Shown here: positions 24,201 through 36,570 of the stretch, one piece after another
How positions within the stretch are numbered: position 1 is the stretch's first letter
How the letters are laid out: every line of letters begins with the position of its first letter
Assembly (NCBI RefSeq): GCF_036320965.1
Contig: NC_092225.1
Coordinates: 79,236,113 to 79,300,112, forward strand
Source: Panulirus ornatus
Lineage: Eukaryota; Arthropoda; Malacostraca; Decapoda; Palinuridae
Direction of reading: 5' to 3'
Length of the DNA: 64,000 bases
Notes under the pieces: generated by a model
Told to the model about the DNA's origin: nothing
Database searches by the model: none
What the model saw: the letters and a program-made list of their open reading frames with translations, nothing else
Program-made: the position numbers and the translations under genes

Positions 24201-26888
24201 TGACCACAGATTCGTATTCAGCATAGCTAAAATAATTTTTTCTGAAATTCTCAAAAAATCCGTTCATTGAAAAAAATAAAAATCCAAGGGCTTGCATTTT
24301 GCTCAGATTTTGAAGTCCTTCAGGTTTTAATGAAAATCTTTGTGTAGTTTTATTTTACATACTGATTAAGTATTTCAAATCAAATGACTGCATTTCGCAT
24401 TACTAATGCCTTTAACTTTTCCTTAGATTAATTATATTAATATGCTAATTAACCGACTAATTCCATGAATTTTTAGGTTTTGACCAGAGATTCGTATTAA
24501 GCATACCTTAAAGCATCTATCCTGAAATTCTCAAGAAAATCCATTTTCTGAAAAAATCAAGAAAAATTGAAGGCTTTTCATTTTGCTCGGATTTTAAACT
24601 CCTTCAGATCTTAATGAAAAGCTGATATAGATGTTAATTTACATGCTGATTAAGTATTTCGAGTCAAACGATTGCATTTCATATTATGAAGTCTTTAAAT
24701 ACCCCTTAGATTAATTCTAATAATATTCATATACTAATTACTCCACTAATTACACGAATTTTTTGGTTTTGACCACAGATTCATATTCAGTTTACCTAAA
24801 AGCATCTATCCTGAAATTCTCAAGAAAATCCATTTTTTCAAAAAAAAATCATGAAAAATCCAAGGCTTGCATTTTGCTCATATTTTCAACTTCTTCATAT
24901 TTTAATGACAATCTCGGTATACATGTTATTTTACATGCAGATTAAGTATTTCGAGTCAAATGACTACATTTCGCATTATTAATGCCTTTAATAACCCCTT
25001 AGATTATAATATTAATATGCAAATTACTCGACTACATGAATTTTTAGGTGTTGACCACAGATTCATATTCAGCAAACCTAAAAGCATTTATCCTGAAATT
25101 CACAAGAAAATCCACATCTGAAAAAAAAAAAAAAAAAAAAAAATCCAAGGCAATAGCCTGGCATTTTCCTCAGATTTTAAACTTCAGATTTTATTGAATA
25201 TCTGGTTTTAGATGTTATTTTACATGCTGATTAAGAATTTCAAGTCAAATGACTGCATTTCGCATTATCAATGCCTTTAATTAACCATTAGATTAATCAG
25301 TAATAATGCTAATTACTCGACTAATCACATGAATTATTAGCTTTTGACCATATATTCGTGTTCAGCATACCTAAAAGCATCTATCCTGAAATTCTCAAAA
25401 AAATCCATTTTCTGAAAAAATTAAAAAAAAATCCAAGGCCTTGCATTTTGCTCAGATTTTCAACTTCAGATTTTAATGAAAAGCTGAGTATAAATGTTAT
25501 TTTACATGTTGATTAAGTATTTTGAGTCAAATGACATTTCCTATTATGTAGCCTTTAATTACCCCTTAGATTAATCCTAATATTTATATGCTAATTGCTC
25601 GACTAATTAGACAAATGTTTTGGTGTTGACCACAGATTTGTATTCAGTATATCTAAAAGCATCTATCCTGAAATTCTTAAGAAAATCCATTTTTTCAAAA
25701 AATCAAAAGCAAAGGCTTGTATTTTGCTCATATTTTCAACTTTAAATTTTAATGACAATCTGGGTATAGATGTTATTTTACATGCTGATTAAGTATTTTG
25801 AGTCAAATGACTGCATTTCACATTATTGCCTTTAATTACCCCTTAGATTAATTATATTAATATGCTAATTACTCGACTAATTACAAGAACTTTTAGGTTT
25901 TGACCACAGACTCGTATTCAGCATACCTAAAAGCATCTATCCTGAAATTCACAAGAAAATCCATTTCTAAAAAAGAAATAAAAAAAAAAAAATCCAAGGC
26001 AATAGCCTGGCATTTACCTCAGATTTTCAACTTCTTCAGATTTTAATGACAACCAGGGTATAGATGTTATTTTACGAGCTGATTAAGTATTTTGAGTCAA
26101 ATGACTGCATTTCGCATTATCAATGCCTTCAACTACCCCTTAGATTAATCATGATAAAACTAATATGCTAATTACTCGACTGATTACACAAATTTTTGGG
26201 TTTCGACCAGATTTGTATTCAGCATACCTAAAAGCATCTATTCTGAAATTCTAATGAAAATCCATTTTTTGAAAAAAAAAAAAAAAAAAAAATCCAAAGC
26301 TATACAGCATTTCATTTTGCTCAGATTTTCAACTTCAGATTTTAATGAAAATCAGGGTATATATGCCATTTTAAATGCTGATTAAGTATGTCGAGTGAAA
26401 TGACTGCATTTCGCATTATTAATGCCTTTAGTTACCCCTTAGATGAATTATGATAATACTGATATGCCAATTACTCGGCTAATTACATTAATTTTTAGGT
26501 TTCGACCACAGGTTCGTTTTCAGCACACCTAAAAGCATCTATCCTGATTTTTCAAGAAAAGCCATTTTTAAATAAAAATCATGAAAAAATCCAAGGGTAT
26601 AGACTTGCATTTTCTTCAGATTTCCAACTTTTTCAGATTTTAATGAAAATCTGGGTATAGGTGTTATTTTACATGCTAAGTATTTCAAGTCAAATGACTG
26701 TATTTCGCATTATTAATGCCCTTAATTACCCTTTAGATTAATTATAAAATTAGTATGCTAATTACTTGACTAATTAAAAAAATATTTTGGTTTTGACCAC
26801 AGATTCGTATTCAGCATACCTAAAAGCATCTAAACTGAAATTCTCAAAAAAAATCCATTTTATGAAAAAAATCAAGAAAAATTCTAGG
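18300..26888. repeat. Satellite array block 6 (longest uninterrupted block)
   Basis: 8.6 kb of satellite without any transposon, about 31 monomers. Spacing of the CTGGGTATAG point between 22.4 and 26.7 kb varies from about 240 to 305 bp. Poly(A) length and small deletions (for example a missing A-rich segment near 22650 and 23440) account for most of the variation. A perfect palindrome lies at 20679-20694. No gene-like frame is present. Confidence 0.93.
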
Positions 26889-26911
26889 ATATATATATAT
26901 ATATATATATT
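26889..26911. repeat. (AT)n tract at 3' edge of LINE copy 6
   Basis: About 23 bp of alternating AT between satellite and the 3' tail of copy 6. It faces another (AT)n tract at the other end of copy 6 (30863-30890). This is consistent with copy 6 having landed inside one pre-existing (AT)n tract. Confidence 0.8.
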
Positions 26912-29900
26912 TATTATACTTTGTCGCTGTCTCCCGCGTTTGCGAGGTAGCGCAAGGAAACAGACGAAAGAAATGGCCCCCCCCCCCATACACATGTATA
27001 TACATACGTCCACACACGCAAATATACATACCTACACAGCTTTCCATGGTTTACCCCAGACGCTTCACATGCCTTGCTTCAATCCACTGACAGCACGTCA
27101 ACCCCGGTATACCACATCGCTCCAATTCACTCTATTCCTTGCCCTCCTTTCACCCTCCTCCATGTTCAGGCCCCGATCACACAAAATCTTTTTCACTCCA
27201 TCTTTCCACCTCCAATTTGGTCTCCCTCTTCTCCTTGTTCCCTCCACCTCCGACACATATATCCTCTTGGTCAATCTTTCCTCACTCATCCTCTCCATGT
27301 GCCCAAACCACTTCAAAACACCCTCTTCTGCTCTCTCAACCACGCTCTTTTTATTTCCACACATCTCTCTTACCCTTACGTTACTCACTCGATCAAACCA
27401 CCTCACACCACACATTGTCCTCAAACATCTCATTTCCAGCACATCCATCCTCCTGCGCACAACTCTATCCATAGCCCACGCCTCGCAACCATACAACATT
27501 GTTGGAACCACTATTCCTTCAAACATACCCATTTTTGCTTTCCGAGATAATGTTCTCGACTTCCACGCATTCTTCAAGGCCCCCAGGATTTTCGCCCTCT
27601 CCCCCACCCTATGATCCACTTCCGCTTCCATGGTTCCATCCGCTGCCAGATCCACTCCCAGATATCTAAAACACTTCACTTCCTCCAGTTTTTCTCCATT
27701 CAAACTTACCTCCCAGTTGACTTGACCCTCAACCCTACTGTACCTAATAACCTTGCTTTTATTCACATTTACTCTTAACTTTCTTCCTCCACACACTTTT
27801 CCAAACTCAGTCACCAGCTTCTGCAGTTTCTCACATGAATCAGCCACCAGCGCTGTATCATCAGCGAACAACAACTGACTCACTTCCCAAGCTCTCTCAT
27901 CCCCAACAGACTTCATACTTGCCCCTCTTTCCAAAACTCTTGCATTTACCTCCCTAACAACCCCATCCATAAACAAATTAAACAACCATGGAGACATCAC
28001 ACACCCCTGCCGCAAACCTACATTCACTGAGAACCAATCACTTTCCTCTCTTCCTACACGTACACATGCCTTACATCCTCGATAAAAACTTTTCACTGCT
28101 TCTAACAAATTTCCTCCCACACCATATATTCTTAATACCTTCCACAGAGCATCTCTATCAACTCTATCATATGCCTTCTCCAGATCCATAAATGCTACAT
28201 ACAAATCCATTTGCTTTTCTAAGTATTTCTCACATACATTCTTCAAAGCAAACACCCGATCCACACATCCTCTACCACTTCTGAAACCACACTGCTCTTC
28301 CCCAATCTGATGCTCTGTACATGCCTTCACCCTCTCAATCAATACCCTCCCATATAATTTACCAGGAATACTCAACAAACTTTTTTTTTTTTTTTTTTTT
28401 TTATACTTTGTCGCTGTCTCCCGCGTTTGCGAGGTAGCGCAAGGAAACAGACGAAAGAAATGGCCCAACCCCCCCCCCATACACATGTACATACACACGT
28501 CCACACACGCAAATATACATACCTACACAGCTTTCCATGGTTTACCCCAGACGCTTCACATGCCTTGCTTCAATCCACTGACAGCACGTCAACCACTGTA
28601 TACCACATGACACCAATTCACTCTATTTCTTGCCCTCCTTTCACCCTCCTGCATGTTCAGGCCCCGATCACACAAAATCTTTTTCACTCCATCTTTCCAC
28701 CTCCAATTTGGTCTCCCTCTTCTCCTCGTTCCCTCCACCTCCGACACATATATCCTCTTGGTCAATCTCTCCTCACTCATTCTCTCCATGTGCCCAAACC
28801 ATTTCAAAACACCCTCTTCTGCTCTCTCAACCACGCTCTTTTTATTTCCACACATCTCTCTTACCCTTACGTTACTTACTCGATCAAACCACCTCACACC
28901 ACACATTGTCCTCAAACATCTCATTTCCAGCACATCCATCCTCCTGCGCACATCTCTATCCATAGCCCACGCCTCGCAACCATACAACATTGTTGGAACC
29001 ACTATTCCTTCAAACATACCCATTTTTGCTTTCCGAGATAATGTTCTCGACTTCCACACATTTTTCAAGGCTCCCAAAATTTTCGCCCCCGCCCCCACCC
29101 TATGATCCACTTCCGCTTCCATGGTTCCATCCGCTGACAGATCCACTCCCAGATATCTAAAACACTTCACTTCCTCCAGTTTTTCTCCATTCAAACTCAC
29201 CTCCCAATTGACTTGACCCTCACCCCTACTGTACCTAATAACCTTGCTCTTATTCACATTTACTCTTAACTTTCTTCTTCCACACACTTTACCAAACTCA
29301 GTCACCAGCTTCTGCAGTTTCTCACATGAATCAGCCACCAGCGCTGTATCATCAGCGAACAACAACTGACTCACTTCCCAAGCTCTCTCATCCCCAACAG
29401 ACTTCATACTTGCCCCTCTTTCCAGGACTCTTGCATTTACCTCCCTAACAACCCTTAATTTGAGCACTCACTCTTATCCCCTTTGCCTTTGTACAATGGC
29501 ACTATGCACGCATTCCGCCAATCCTCAGGCACCTCACCATGAGTCATACATACATTAAATAACCTTACCAACCAGTCAACAATACAGTCACCCCCTTTTT
29601 TAATAAATTCCACTGCAATACCATCCAAACCTGCTGCCTTGCCGGCTTTCATCTTCCGCAAAGCTTTCACTACCTCTTCTCTGTTTACCAAATCATTTTC
29701 CCTAACCCTCTCACTTTGCACACCACCTCGACCAAAACACCCTATATCTGCCACTCTATCATCAAACACATTCAACAAACCTTCAAAATACTCACTCCAT
29801 CTCCTTCTCACATCACCACTACTTGTTATCACCTCCCCATTTGCGCCCTTCACTGAAGTTCCCATTTGCTCCCTTGTCTTACGCACTTTATTTACCTCCT

Positions 29901-30859
29901 TCCAAACATCTTTTTATTCTCCCTAAAATTTAATGATACTCTCTCACCCCAACTCTCATTTGCCCTTTTTTTCACCTCTTGCACCTTTCTCTTGACCTCC
30001 TGTCTCTTTCTTTTATACACCTCCCACTCAATTGCATTTTTTCCCTGCAAAAATCGTCCAAATGCCTCTCTCTTCTCTTTCACTAATACTCTTACTTCTT
30101 CATCCCACCACTCACTACCCTTTCTAATCAACCCACCTCCCACTCTTCTCATGCCACAAGCATCTTTTGCGCAATCCATCACTGATTCCCTAAATACATC
30201 CCATTCCTCCCCCACTCCCCTTACTTCCATTGTTCTCACCTTTTTCCATTCTGTACTCAGTCTCTCCTGGTACTTCCTCACACAGGTCTCCTTCTCAAGC
30301 TCACTTACTCTCACCACCCTCTTCACCCCAACATTCACTCTTCTTTTCTGAAAACCCATACAAATCTTCACCTTAGCCTCCACAAGATAATGATCAGACA
30401 TCCCTCCAGTTGCACCTCTCAGCACATTAACATCCAAAAGTCTCTCTTTCGCACGCCTGTCAATTAACACGTAATCCAATAACGCTCTCTGGCCATCTCT
30501 CCTACTTACATAGGTATACTTATGTATATCTCGCTTTTTAAACCAGGTATTCCCAATCATCAGTCCTTTTTCAGCACATAAATCTACAAGTTCTTCACCA
30601 TTTCCATTTACAACACTGAACACCCCATGTATACCAATTATTCCCTCAACTGCCACATTACTCACCTTTGCATTCAAATCACCCATCACTATAACCCGGT
30701 CTCGTGCATCAAAACCACTAACACACTCATTCAGCTGCTCCCAAAACACTTGCCTCTCTTGATCTTTCTTCTCATGCCCAGGTGCATATGCACCAATAAT
30801 CACCCACCTCTCTCCATCAACTTTCAGTTTTACCCATATTAATCGAGAATTTACTTTCT

Positions 30860-30862
<3 letters not shown>
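26911..30862 (-). mobile_element. RTE-like LINE copy 6 (subfamily A), interrupted by copy 7
   Basis: A minus-strand copy in two pieces. 26911-28380 runs from the 3' tail to ISLLSIPGKLYG, and 29456-30862 from SECSN back to the endonuclease, ending near AGAATTTACTTTCTTAC. The two pieces rejoin with about 11 bp of target lost, and copy 7 sits between them. The 3' piece has an open frame (27098 up to the junction). The 5' piece is split by a 1-base loss near 29905 (CCAAAC for CCAGAAC) into frames 29455-29886 and 29892-30803. The endonuclease part shows GDLNAK and SDHYLV. Both outer ends abut (AT)n. Confidence 0.83.
28381..29455 (-). mobile_element. RTE-like LINE copy 7 (subfamily A) nested in copy 6
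   Basis: About 1.07 kb starting with a 22-base T run (poly(A) tail on the minus strand) and truncated at VVREVNARV. The frame 28589-29467 is open through the copy. It shares private changes with copy 13: RGEGQ for RVEGQ, LSADGT, MDRDVRRR and a CHVV/SHVV ending in place of SDVV. Short AACAA homology is present at the junctions with copy 6, and about 11 bp of target is missing. There is no clear target duplication. Confidence 0.83.

Positions 30863-30890
<28 letters not shown>
30863..30890. repeat. (AT)n tail of type C repeat 1
   Basis: About 28 bp of alternating AT joining the 5' truncation point of LINE copy 6 to the 3' end of a type C repeat in minus orientation. Confidence 0.8.
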
Positions 30891-31046
30891 CCTCCCCTCT
30901 TTTTTTTTTTTTTTTTAATTTTCCAAAATAAGGAACAGAGGGGGCCAGGTGAGGATATTTCAAAAAAGGCCCAGTCCTCTGTTCTTAACGCTACCTCGCT
31001 AACGCAGGAAATGGCGAATAGTTTAAAAGAAAGAAAAAAAAAAGAA
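30891..31046 (-). mobile_element. Type C repeat 1 (SINE-like, (AT)n-tailed)
   Basis: Read on the minus strand it goes: AAACTATTCGCCATTTCCTG, CGTTAGCGAGGTAGCG, TTAAGAACAGAGGACTGGGC, CTCACCTGGCCCC, CTCTGTTCCT, TTTTGGAAAATT, an A run, GAGGGGAGG and then (AT)n. It has no coding capacity. It matches type C repeat 2 at 37899-38135 along this length but lacks the last 85 bp or so of that copy. It shares the core GCGAGGTAGCG with the 3' UTR of the RTE-like LINE. A SINE or other non-autonomous element is the likeliest class. A weak resemblance of TAGCGTTAAG to a polymerase III A box is not enough to prove it. Confidence 0.65.
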
Positions 31047-31502
31047 ATATGTGTGGAAATAAAAAGAGCGTGGTTGAGAGAGCAGAAGAGGGTGTTTTGA
31101 AGTGGTTTGGGCACATGGAGAGAATGAGTGAGGAAAGATTGACCAAGAGGATATATGTGTCGGAGGTGGAGGGAACAAGGAGAAGGGGGAGACCAAATTG
31201 GAGGTGGAAAGATGGAGTGAAAAAGATTTTGTGTGATTGGGGCCTGAACATGCAGGAGGGTGAAAGGAGGGCAAGGAATAGAGTGAATTGGAGCGATGTG
31301 GTATACCGGGGTTGACGTGCTGTCAGTGGATTGAATCAAGGCATGTGAAGCGTCTGGGGTAAACCATGGAAAGCTGTGTAGGTATGTATATTTGCGTGTG
31401 TGGACGTATGTATATACATGTGTATGGGGGGGTTGGGCCATTTCTTTCGTCTGTTTCCTTGCGCTACCTCGCAAACGCGGGAGACAGCGACAAAGTATAA
31501 TA

Positions 31503-31510
<8 letters not shown>
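31047..31510 (+). mobile_element. RTE-like LINE copy 8 (subfamily A), 3' end only
   Basis: Plus-strand fragment with the last 88 codons (frame 31049-31315, GNKKSVVERAEEGVLKWFGH to VVYRG) plus the short 3' UTR, followed by a long (AT)n tail. The frame is open. It is truncated right at the 5' end of type C repeat 1. Confidence 0.87.

Positions 31511-31580
<70 letters not shown>
31511..31580. repeat. (AT)n tract, about 70 bp
   Basis: A pure alternating AT run between the 3' end of LINE copy 8 and the 5' truncation point of copy 9. It produces artificial Tyr-Ile repeats in two frames and makes copy 9's frame appear to continue upstream. Confidence 0.92.
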
Positions 31581-31583
<3 letters not shown>

Positions 31584-33662
31584 GACGGTTTTTGCAGGGA
31601 AAAGATGCAACTGAGTGGGAGATGTATAAAAGAAAAAGACAGGAGGTCAAGAGAAAGGTGCAAGAGGTGAAAAAGAGGGCAAATGAGAGTTGGGGTGAGA
31701 GAGTATCATTAAATTTTAGGGAGAATAAAAAGATGTTCTGGAAGGAGGTAAAAAAAGTGCGTAAGACAAGGGAGCAAATGGGAACTTCAGTGAAGGGCGC
31801 AAATGGGAGAGTGATAACAAGTAACGGTGATGTGAGAAGGAGATGGAGTGAGTATTTTGAAGGTTTGTTGAATGTGTTTGATGATAGAGTGGCAGATATA
31901 GGGTGTTTTGGTCGAGGTGGTGTGCAAAGCGAGAGGGTTAGGGAAAATGATTTGGTAAACAGAGAAGAGGTAGTAAAAGCTTTGCGGAAGATGAAAGCCG
32001 GCAAGGCAGCAGGTTTGGATGGTATTGCAGTGGAATTTATTATAAAAGGGGGTGACTGTATTATTGACTGGTTGGTAAGGTTATTTAAAGTATGTATGAC
32101 TCATGGTGAGGTGCCTGGGGATTGGCGGAATGCGTGCATAGTGCCATTGTACAAAGGCAAAGGGGATAAGAGTAAGTACTCAAATTACAGAGGTATAAGT
32201 TTGTTGAGTATTCCTGGTAAATTATATGGGAGGGTATTGATTGAAAGGGTGAAGGCATGTACAGAGCATCAGATTGGGGAAGAGCAGTGTGGTTTCAGAA
32301 GTGGTAGAGGATGTGTGGATCAGGTGTTTGCTTTGAAGAATGTATGTGAGAAATACTTAGAAAAGCAAATGGATTTGTATGTAGCATTTATGGATCTGGA
32401 GAAGGCATATGATAGAGTTGATAGAGATGCTCTGTGGAAGGTATTAAGAATATATGGTGTGGGAGGCAAGTTGTTAGAAGCAGTGAAAAGTTTTTATCGA
32501 GGATGTATGGCATGTGTACGTGTAGGAAGAGAGGAAAGTGATCGGTTCTCAGTGAATGTAGGTTTGCGGCAGGGGTGTGTGATGTCTCCATGGTTGTTTA
32601 ATTTGTTTATGGATGGGGTTGTTAGGGAGGTGAATGCAAGAGTTTTGGAAAGAGGGGCAAGTATGAAGTCTGTTGTGGATGAGAGAGCTTGGGAAGTGAG
32701 TCAGTTGTTGCTCGCTGATGATACAGCGCTGGAGGCTGATTCATGTGAGAAACTGCAGAAGCTGGTGACTGAGTTTGGTAAAGTGTGTGAAAGAAGAAAG
32801 TTAAGAGTAAATGTGAATAAGAGCAAGGTTATCAGGTACAGTAGGGTTGAGGGTCAAGTCAACTGGGAGGTAAGTTTGAATGGAGAAAAACTGGAGGAAG
32901 TAAAGTGTTTTAGATATCTGGGAGTGGATCTGGCAGCGGATGGAACCATGGAAGCGGAAGTGAATCATAGGGTGGGGGAGGGAGCGAAAATCCTGGGAGC
33001 CTTGAAGAATGTTTGGAAGTCAAGAACATTTTCTCGGAAAGCAAAAATGGGTATGTTTGAAGGAATAGTGGTTCCAACAATGTTGTATGGTTGCGAGGCG
33101 TGGGCTATGGATAGAGTTGTGCGCAGGAGGATGGATGTGCTGGAAATGAGATGTTTGAGGAAAATGTGTGGTGTGAGGTGGTTTGATCGAGTAAGTAACG
33201 TAAGGGTAAGAGAGATGTGTGGAAATAAAAAGAGCGTGGTTGAGAGAGCAGAAGAGGGTGTTTTGAAATGGTTTGGGCACATGGAGAGAATGACTGAGGA
33301 AAGATTGACCAAGAGGATATATGTGTCGGAGGTGGAGGGAACGAGGAGAAGTGGGAGACCCAATTGGAGGTGGAAAGATGGAGTGAAAAAGATTTTGTGT
33401 GATCGGGGCTTGAACATGCAGGAGGGTGAAAGGAGGGCAAGGAATAGAGTGAATTGGATTGATGTGGTATACCGGGGTTGACGTGCTGTCAGTGGATTGA
33501 ATCAGGGCATGTGAAGCGTCTGGGGTAAACCATGGAAAGCTGTGTAGGTATGTATATTTGCGTGTGTGGACGTATGTATATACATGTGTATGGGGGTGGG
33601 TTGGCCCATTTCTTTCGTCTGTTTCCTTGTGCTACCTCGCAAACGCGGGAGAGACAGAAAAA

Positions 33663-33670
<8 letters not shown>
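31581..33670 (+). mobile_element. RTE-like LINE copy 9 (A/B intermediate), 5'-truncated
   Basis: About 2.1 kb on the plus strand from the linker (GRFLQGK) to an A run and (AT)n. It has the short 3' UTR like A, but B-type residues RRSGRP and NWIDVVYRG, so it stands between the two subfamilies. The start lies directly in the (AT)n tail of copy 8, which suggests insertion into that tail. Confidence 0.87.
31583..33481 (+). CDS. Reverse transcriptase of LINE copy 9 (partial, altered active-site motif)
   Basis: An open frame of about 633 codons covering the linker, the full reverse transcriptase and the C-terminal tail. Motif A FMDLEKAYD and motif B RQGCVMSPWLFN are normal. Motif C reads LLLADD where all other legible copies have LLFADD, and the following residues are ALEADS rather than ALVADS. 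Both catalytic aspartates remain. The frame seems to run on upstream through the (AT)n tract and copy 8's UTR, but that is an artefact. The endonuclease is absent. Confidence 0.78.

Positions 33671-33736
<66 letters not shown>
33671..33736. repeat. (AT)n tail of LINE copy 9
   Basis: About 66 bp of alternating AT directly after the A run of copy 9. The satellite resumes at 33737. Confidence 0.92.
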
Positions 33737-33738
<2 letters not shown>

Positions 33739-35764
33739 TTGCATTTTGTCAGATTTTCAACTTTAGATTTTAATGAAAATCTGGGTATAAATGTTATTTT
33801 ATATGCTGATTAAGTATTTCGAGTCAATTGACTATATTTCGCATTATCAGTTCCTTTAATTACCCCTTACGTAAATCATAATAAAATTTGTATGCTTATT
33901 ACTCGACTAATTACACAAATTTTTGGGTTTTTACCACAGATTCCTATTCAGCCAACCTAAGAGCATCTATCCTGAAATTCTCAAGAAAATGCATTTTTTG
34001 AAAAGAAAAAAATCAAAGACCTTGCATTTTCCTCAGATTTTCAGCTCCTTCAGATTTTAATAAAAATCTGGGTATAGATGTTACTTTACATGCTGATTAA
34101 GTATTTCGAGTCAAATAACAGCATTTCGCATTATCAGTGCCTTTAATTACCCCTTAGATTAATTATAATAAGATGTATATGATAATTACTCGACCAATTA
34201 CACGAATTTTTGGGTTTTGACCACAGATTCCTATTCAGCATACGTAAAAGCATCTATCCTGTAATTTCCAAGAAAATCCATTTTTGAAAAAAAAATCAAG
34301 AAAAATCCATGGCTTTGCATTTTCCTCCGATTTTTAACTTCTTGAGATTTTAATAAAAATCTGGGTATACATGTTATTTTACAAGCTGATTAAAGTATTT
34401 TGAGTCAAATGACTGCATTCTGCATTTTATTAATGCCATTAATTCCCCTTAGATTAATTATGATACAATTAATATGCTAATTACTATAATAATTAAAAGA
34501 ATTTTTGGGCTTTTACCACTGATTCGTATTCAGCATACCTAAAAGCATCTATCCTGAAATTCTCAAGAAAATTCATTTTTCAAAAAAAATCAAGAGAAAT
34601 CAAAGGCTATAATTGCATTTCGTTCAGAGTTTCAACTTCTTTAGATTTTAATGAAAATTTGGGTATAGATGTTACTTTGCATGCTGATTAAATATTTCAA
34701 GTCAAATGACTGCACTGTGCATTATTAATGCCTTTAATGACCCCTTGGATTATTCATAATTATATTTATATGCTAATTACTCGACTAATTACACGATGTT
34801 TAGGTTTTGACCACGGATTCGTATTCAGCATACCTAAAAGAATCTATCCTGAAATTTTCAAGAAAATCCATTCTTGAAAAATAATCAAGAAAAATCCAAG
34901 GCTTGCATTTTGTTCAGATTTTCAACTTCTTCAGATTTTAATGAAAATCTGGGTATGGATGTTATTTTACAAGCTGATTATTTCGAGTCAAATGACTGCA
35001 TTTCACAAAATCAATATGCTACTTACTCAACAAAGTACACAAATTTTTGGGTTTTGACCACATATTCGTATTCAGCACACCTAAAAGCAGCTATCCTGAA
35101 ATTCTCAAGAAAATCCATTTTTGAAAAAAATCAAGAAAAAATCAAGGCATTATCCTCAGATTTTCAACTTCAGATTTTAATGAAAATCTGGATATGGGTG
35201 TTATTTTACATGCTTATTAAGTATTTCGAGTCAAATTACTGCATTTCGCATTATTAATGCCTTTAATTACCCCTCAGATTAATAATAAAATTAGTACGCT
35301 AATTACTCGACTAATTACGAACTTTTGGGTTTTGACCACTGATTCATATTCAGCATGCCTAAAAGCATCTATCCTGAAATTTTCAAGAAAAATCCATTTT
35401 TAATAAAAATGAAAAATCCAAGGCTATAGCCTTGAATTATGCTCAGATTTTCAACTTCTTCAGACTTTCATGAAAATCTGGGTATATATATTAATTTACA
35501 TGCTGATTAAGTATTTCGAGTCAAATGACCATTTCGCATCATTAATGCCATTAATTACTCCTTATATTGATTATAATACTAATATACTAATTACTTGACT
35601 AATTACATGAATTTTTAGGTTTTGACCAATGATTTGTATTCAGCATACCTAGAAGCATCTATCCTGACATTCTCAAGAAAATCCATTTTCTGAAAAAAAT
35701 GAAGAAAAATCCAAGGCCTTCCATTTTGCTCAGATTTTCAGCTTCAGATTATAATGAAAATCTG
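33737..35764. repeat. Satellite array block 7
   Basis: About seven monomers. Variants such as GAGATTTTAATAAAAATC with ACAAGCTGATTAAAGTATT (34340-34400), and CTGGATATGGGTGTTATT (35187-35204), recur in block 8, which points to a higher-order arrangement. The block ends TCTG at 35761-35764, where LINE copy 10 inserted. Confidence 0.92.
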
Positions 35765-36570
35765 CATTTATTTATTTTGCTTTGTCGCTGTCTCCCGCAT
35801 TAGCAAGGTAGCGCAAAGAAACAGACGAAAGAAATGGCCCAACCCACCCACATACACATGTATATACATACACGTCCACACACGCACAATATACATACCT
35901 TTACATCTCAACGTATACATATATATACACACACAGACATATACATATATACACATGTACATAATTCATACTGTCTGCCTTTATTCATTCCCATCGCCGC
36001 CCTGCCACACATGAAATAACCCCCTCCCCCCTCGTGTGTGCGAGGTAGCGCTAGGAAAAGACAACAAAGGCCACATTCATTCACACTCAGTCTCTAGCTG
36101 TCATGTAATAATGCACCGAAACCACAGCTCCCTTTCCACATCCAGGCCCCACACAACTTTCCATGGTTTACCCCAGATGCTTTACATGCCCTGGTTCAAT
36201 CCATTGAGAGCACGTCGACCCAAGTATACCAAATCGTTCTAATTCACTCTATTCCTTGCACTCCTTTCACCCTCCTGCATGTTCAGGCCCCGATCACTCA
36301 ATATCTTTTTCACTCCATCTTTCCACCTCCAATTGGGTCTCCCACTTCTCGTCATTCCCTCCACCTCTGACACATATATCCTCTTGGTCAATCTTTCCTC
36401 ACTCATTCTCTCTATGTGACCAAACCATTTCAAAACACCCTCTTCTGCTCTCTCAACCACACTCTTTTTATTACCACACATCTCTCTTACCCTAATACTA
36501 CTTACTCGATCAAACCATCTCACATCACACATTGTCCTCAAACATCTCATTTCCAGCACATCCACCCTCC
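35765..36570 (-). mobile_element. RTE-like LINE copy 10 (subfamily B), 3' fragment
   Basis: 806 bp on the minus strand: long B 3' UTR with a second GCGAGGTAGCGC at about 36041-36052, plus the last 108 or so codons (frame 36239-36565, MDVLEMRCLRTMC onward). Possible 4-bp target duplication TCTG at 35761-35764 and 36571-36574. Removing the copy gives GAAAATCTGGATATGGGTG, exactly the monomer variant at about 35182-35200. Confidence 0.87.

Noticed and set aside
26911..30862. A single LINE with an internal duplication instead of copy 7 nested in copy 6
   Set aside because: Copy 7 has its own poly(A) tail and 3' UTR, copy 6 resumes 11 bp after the break, and the two differ in diagnostic variants, which favours nesting.
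31400..33481. A 693-codon frame joining Tyr-Ile repeats to reverse transcriptase
   Set aside because: The first 60 codons read copy 8's UTR and an (AT)n tract in frame by chance. Only the part from about 31583 belongs to LINE copy 9.
33532..33813. Frames with long Tyr-Ile or Ile-Tyr repeats (also near 38100, 30850 and 47530)
   Set aside because: These are translations of alternating AT tracts, not proteins.
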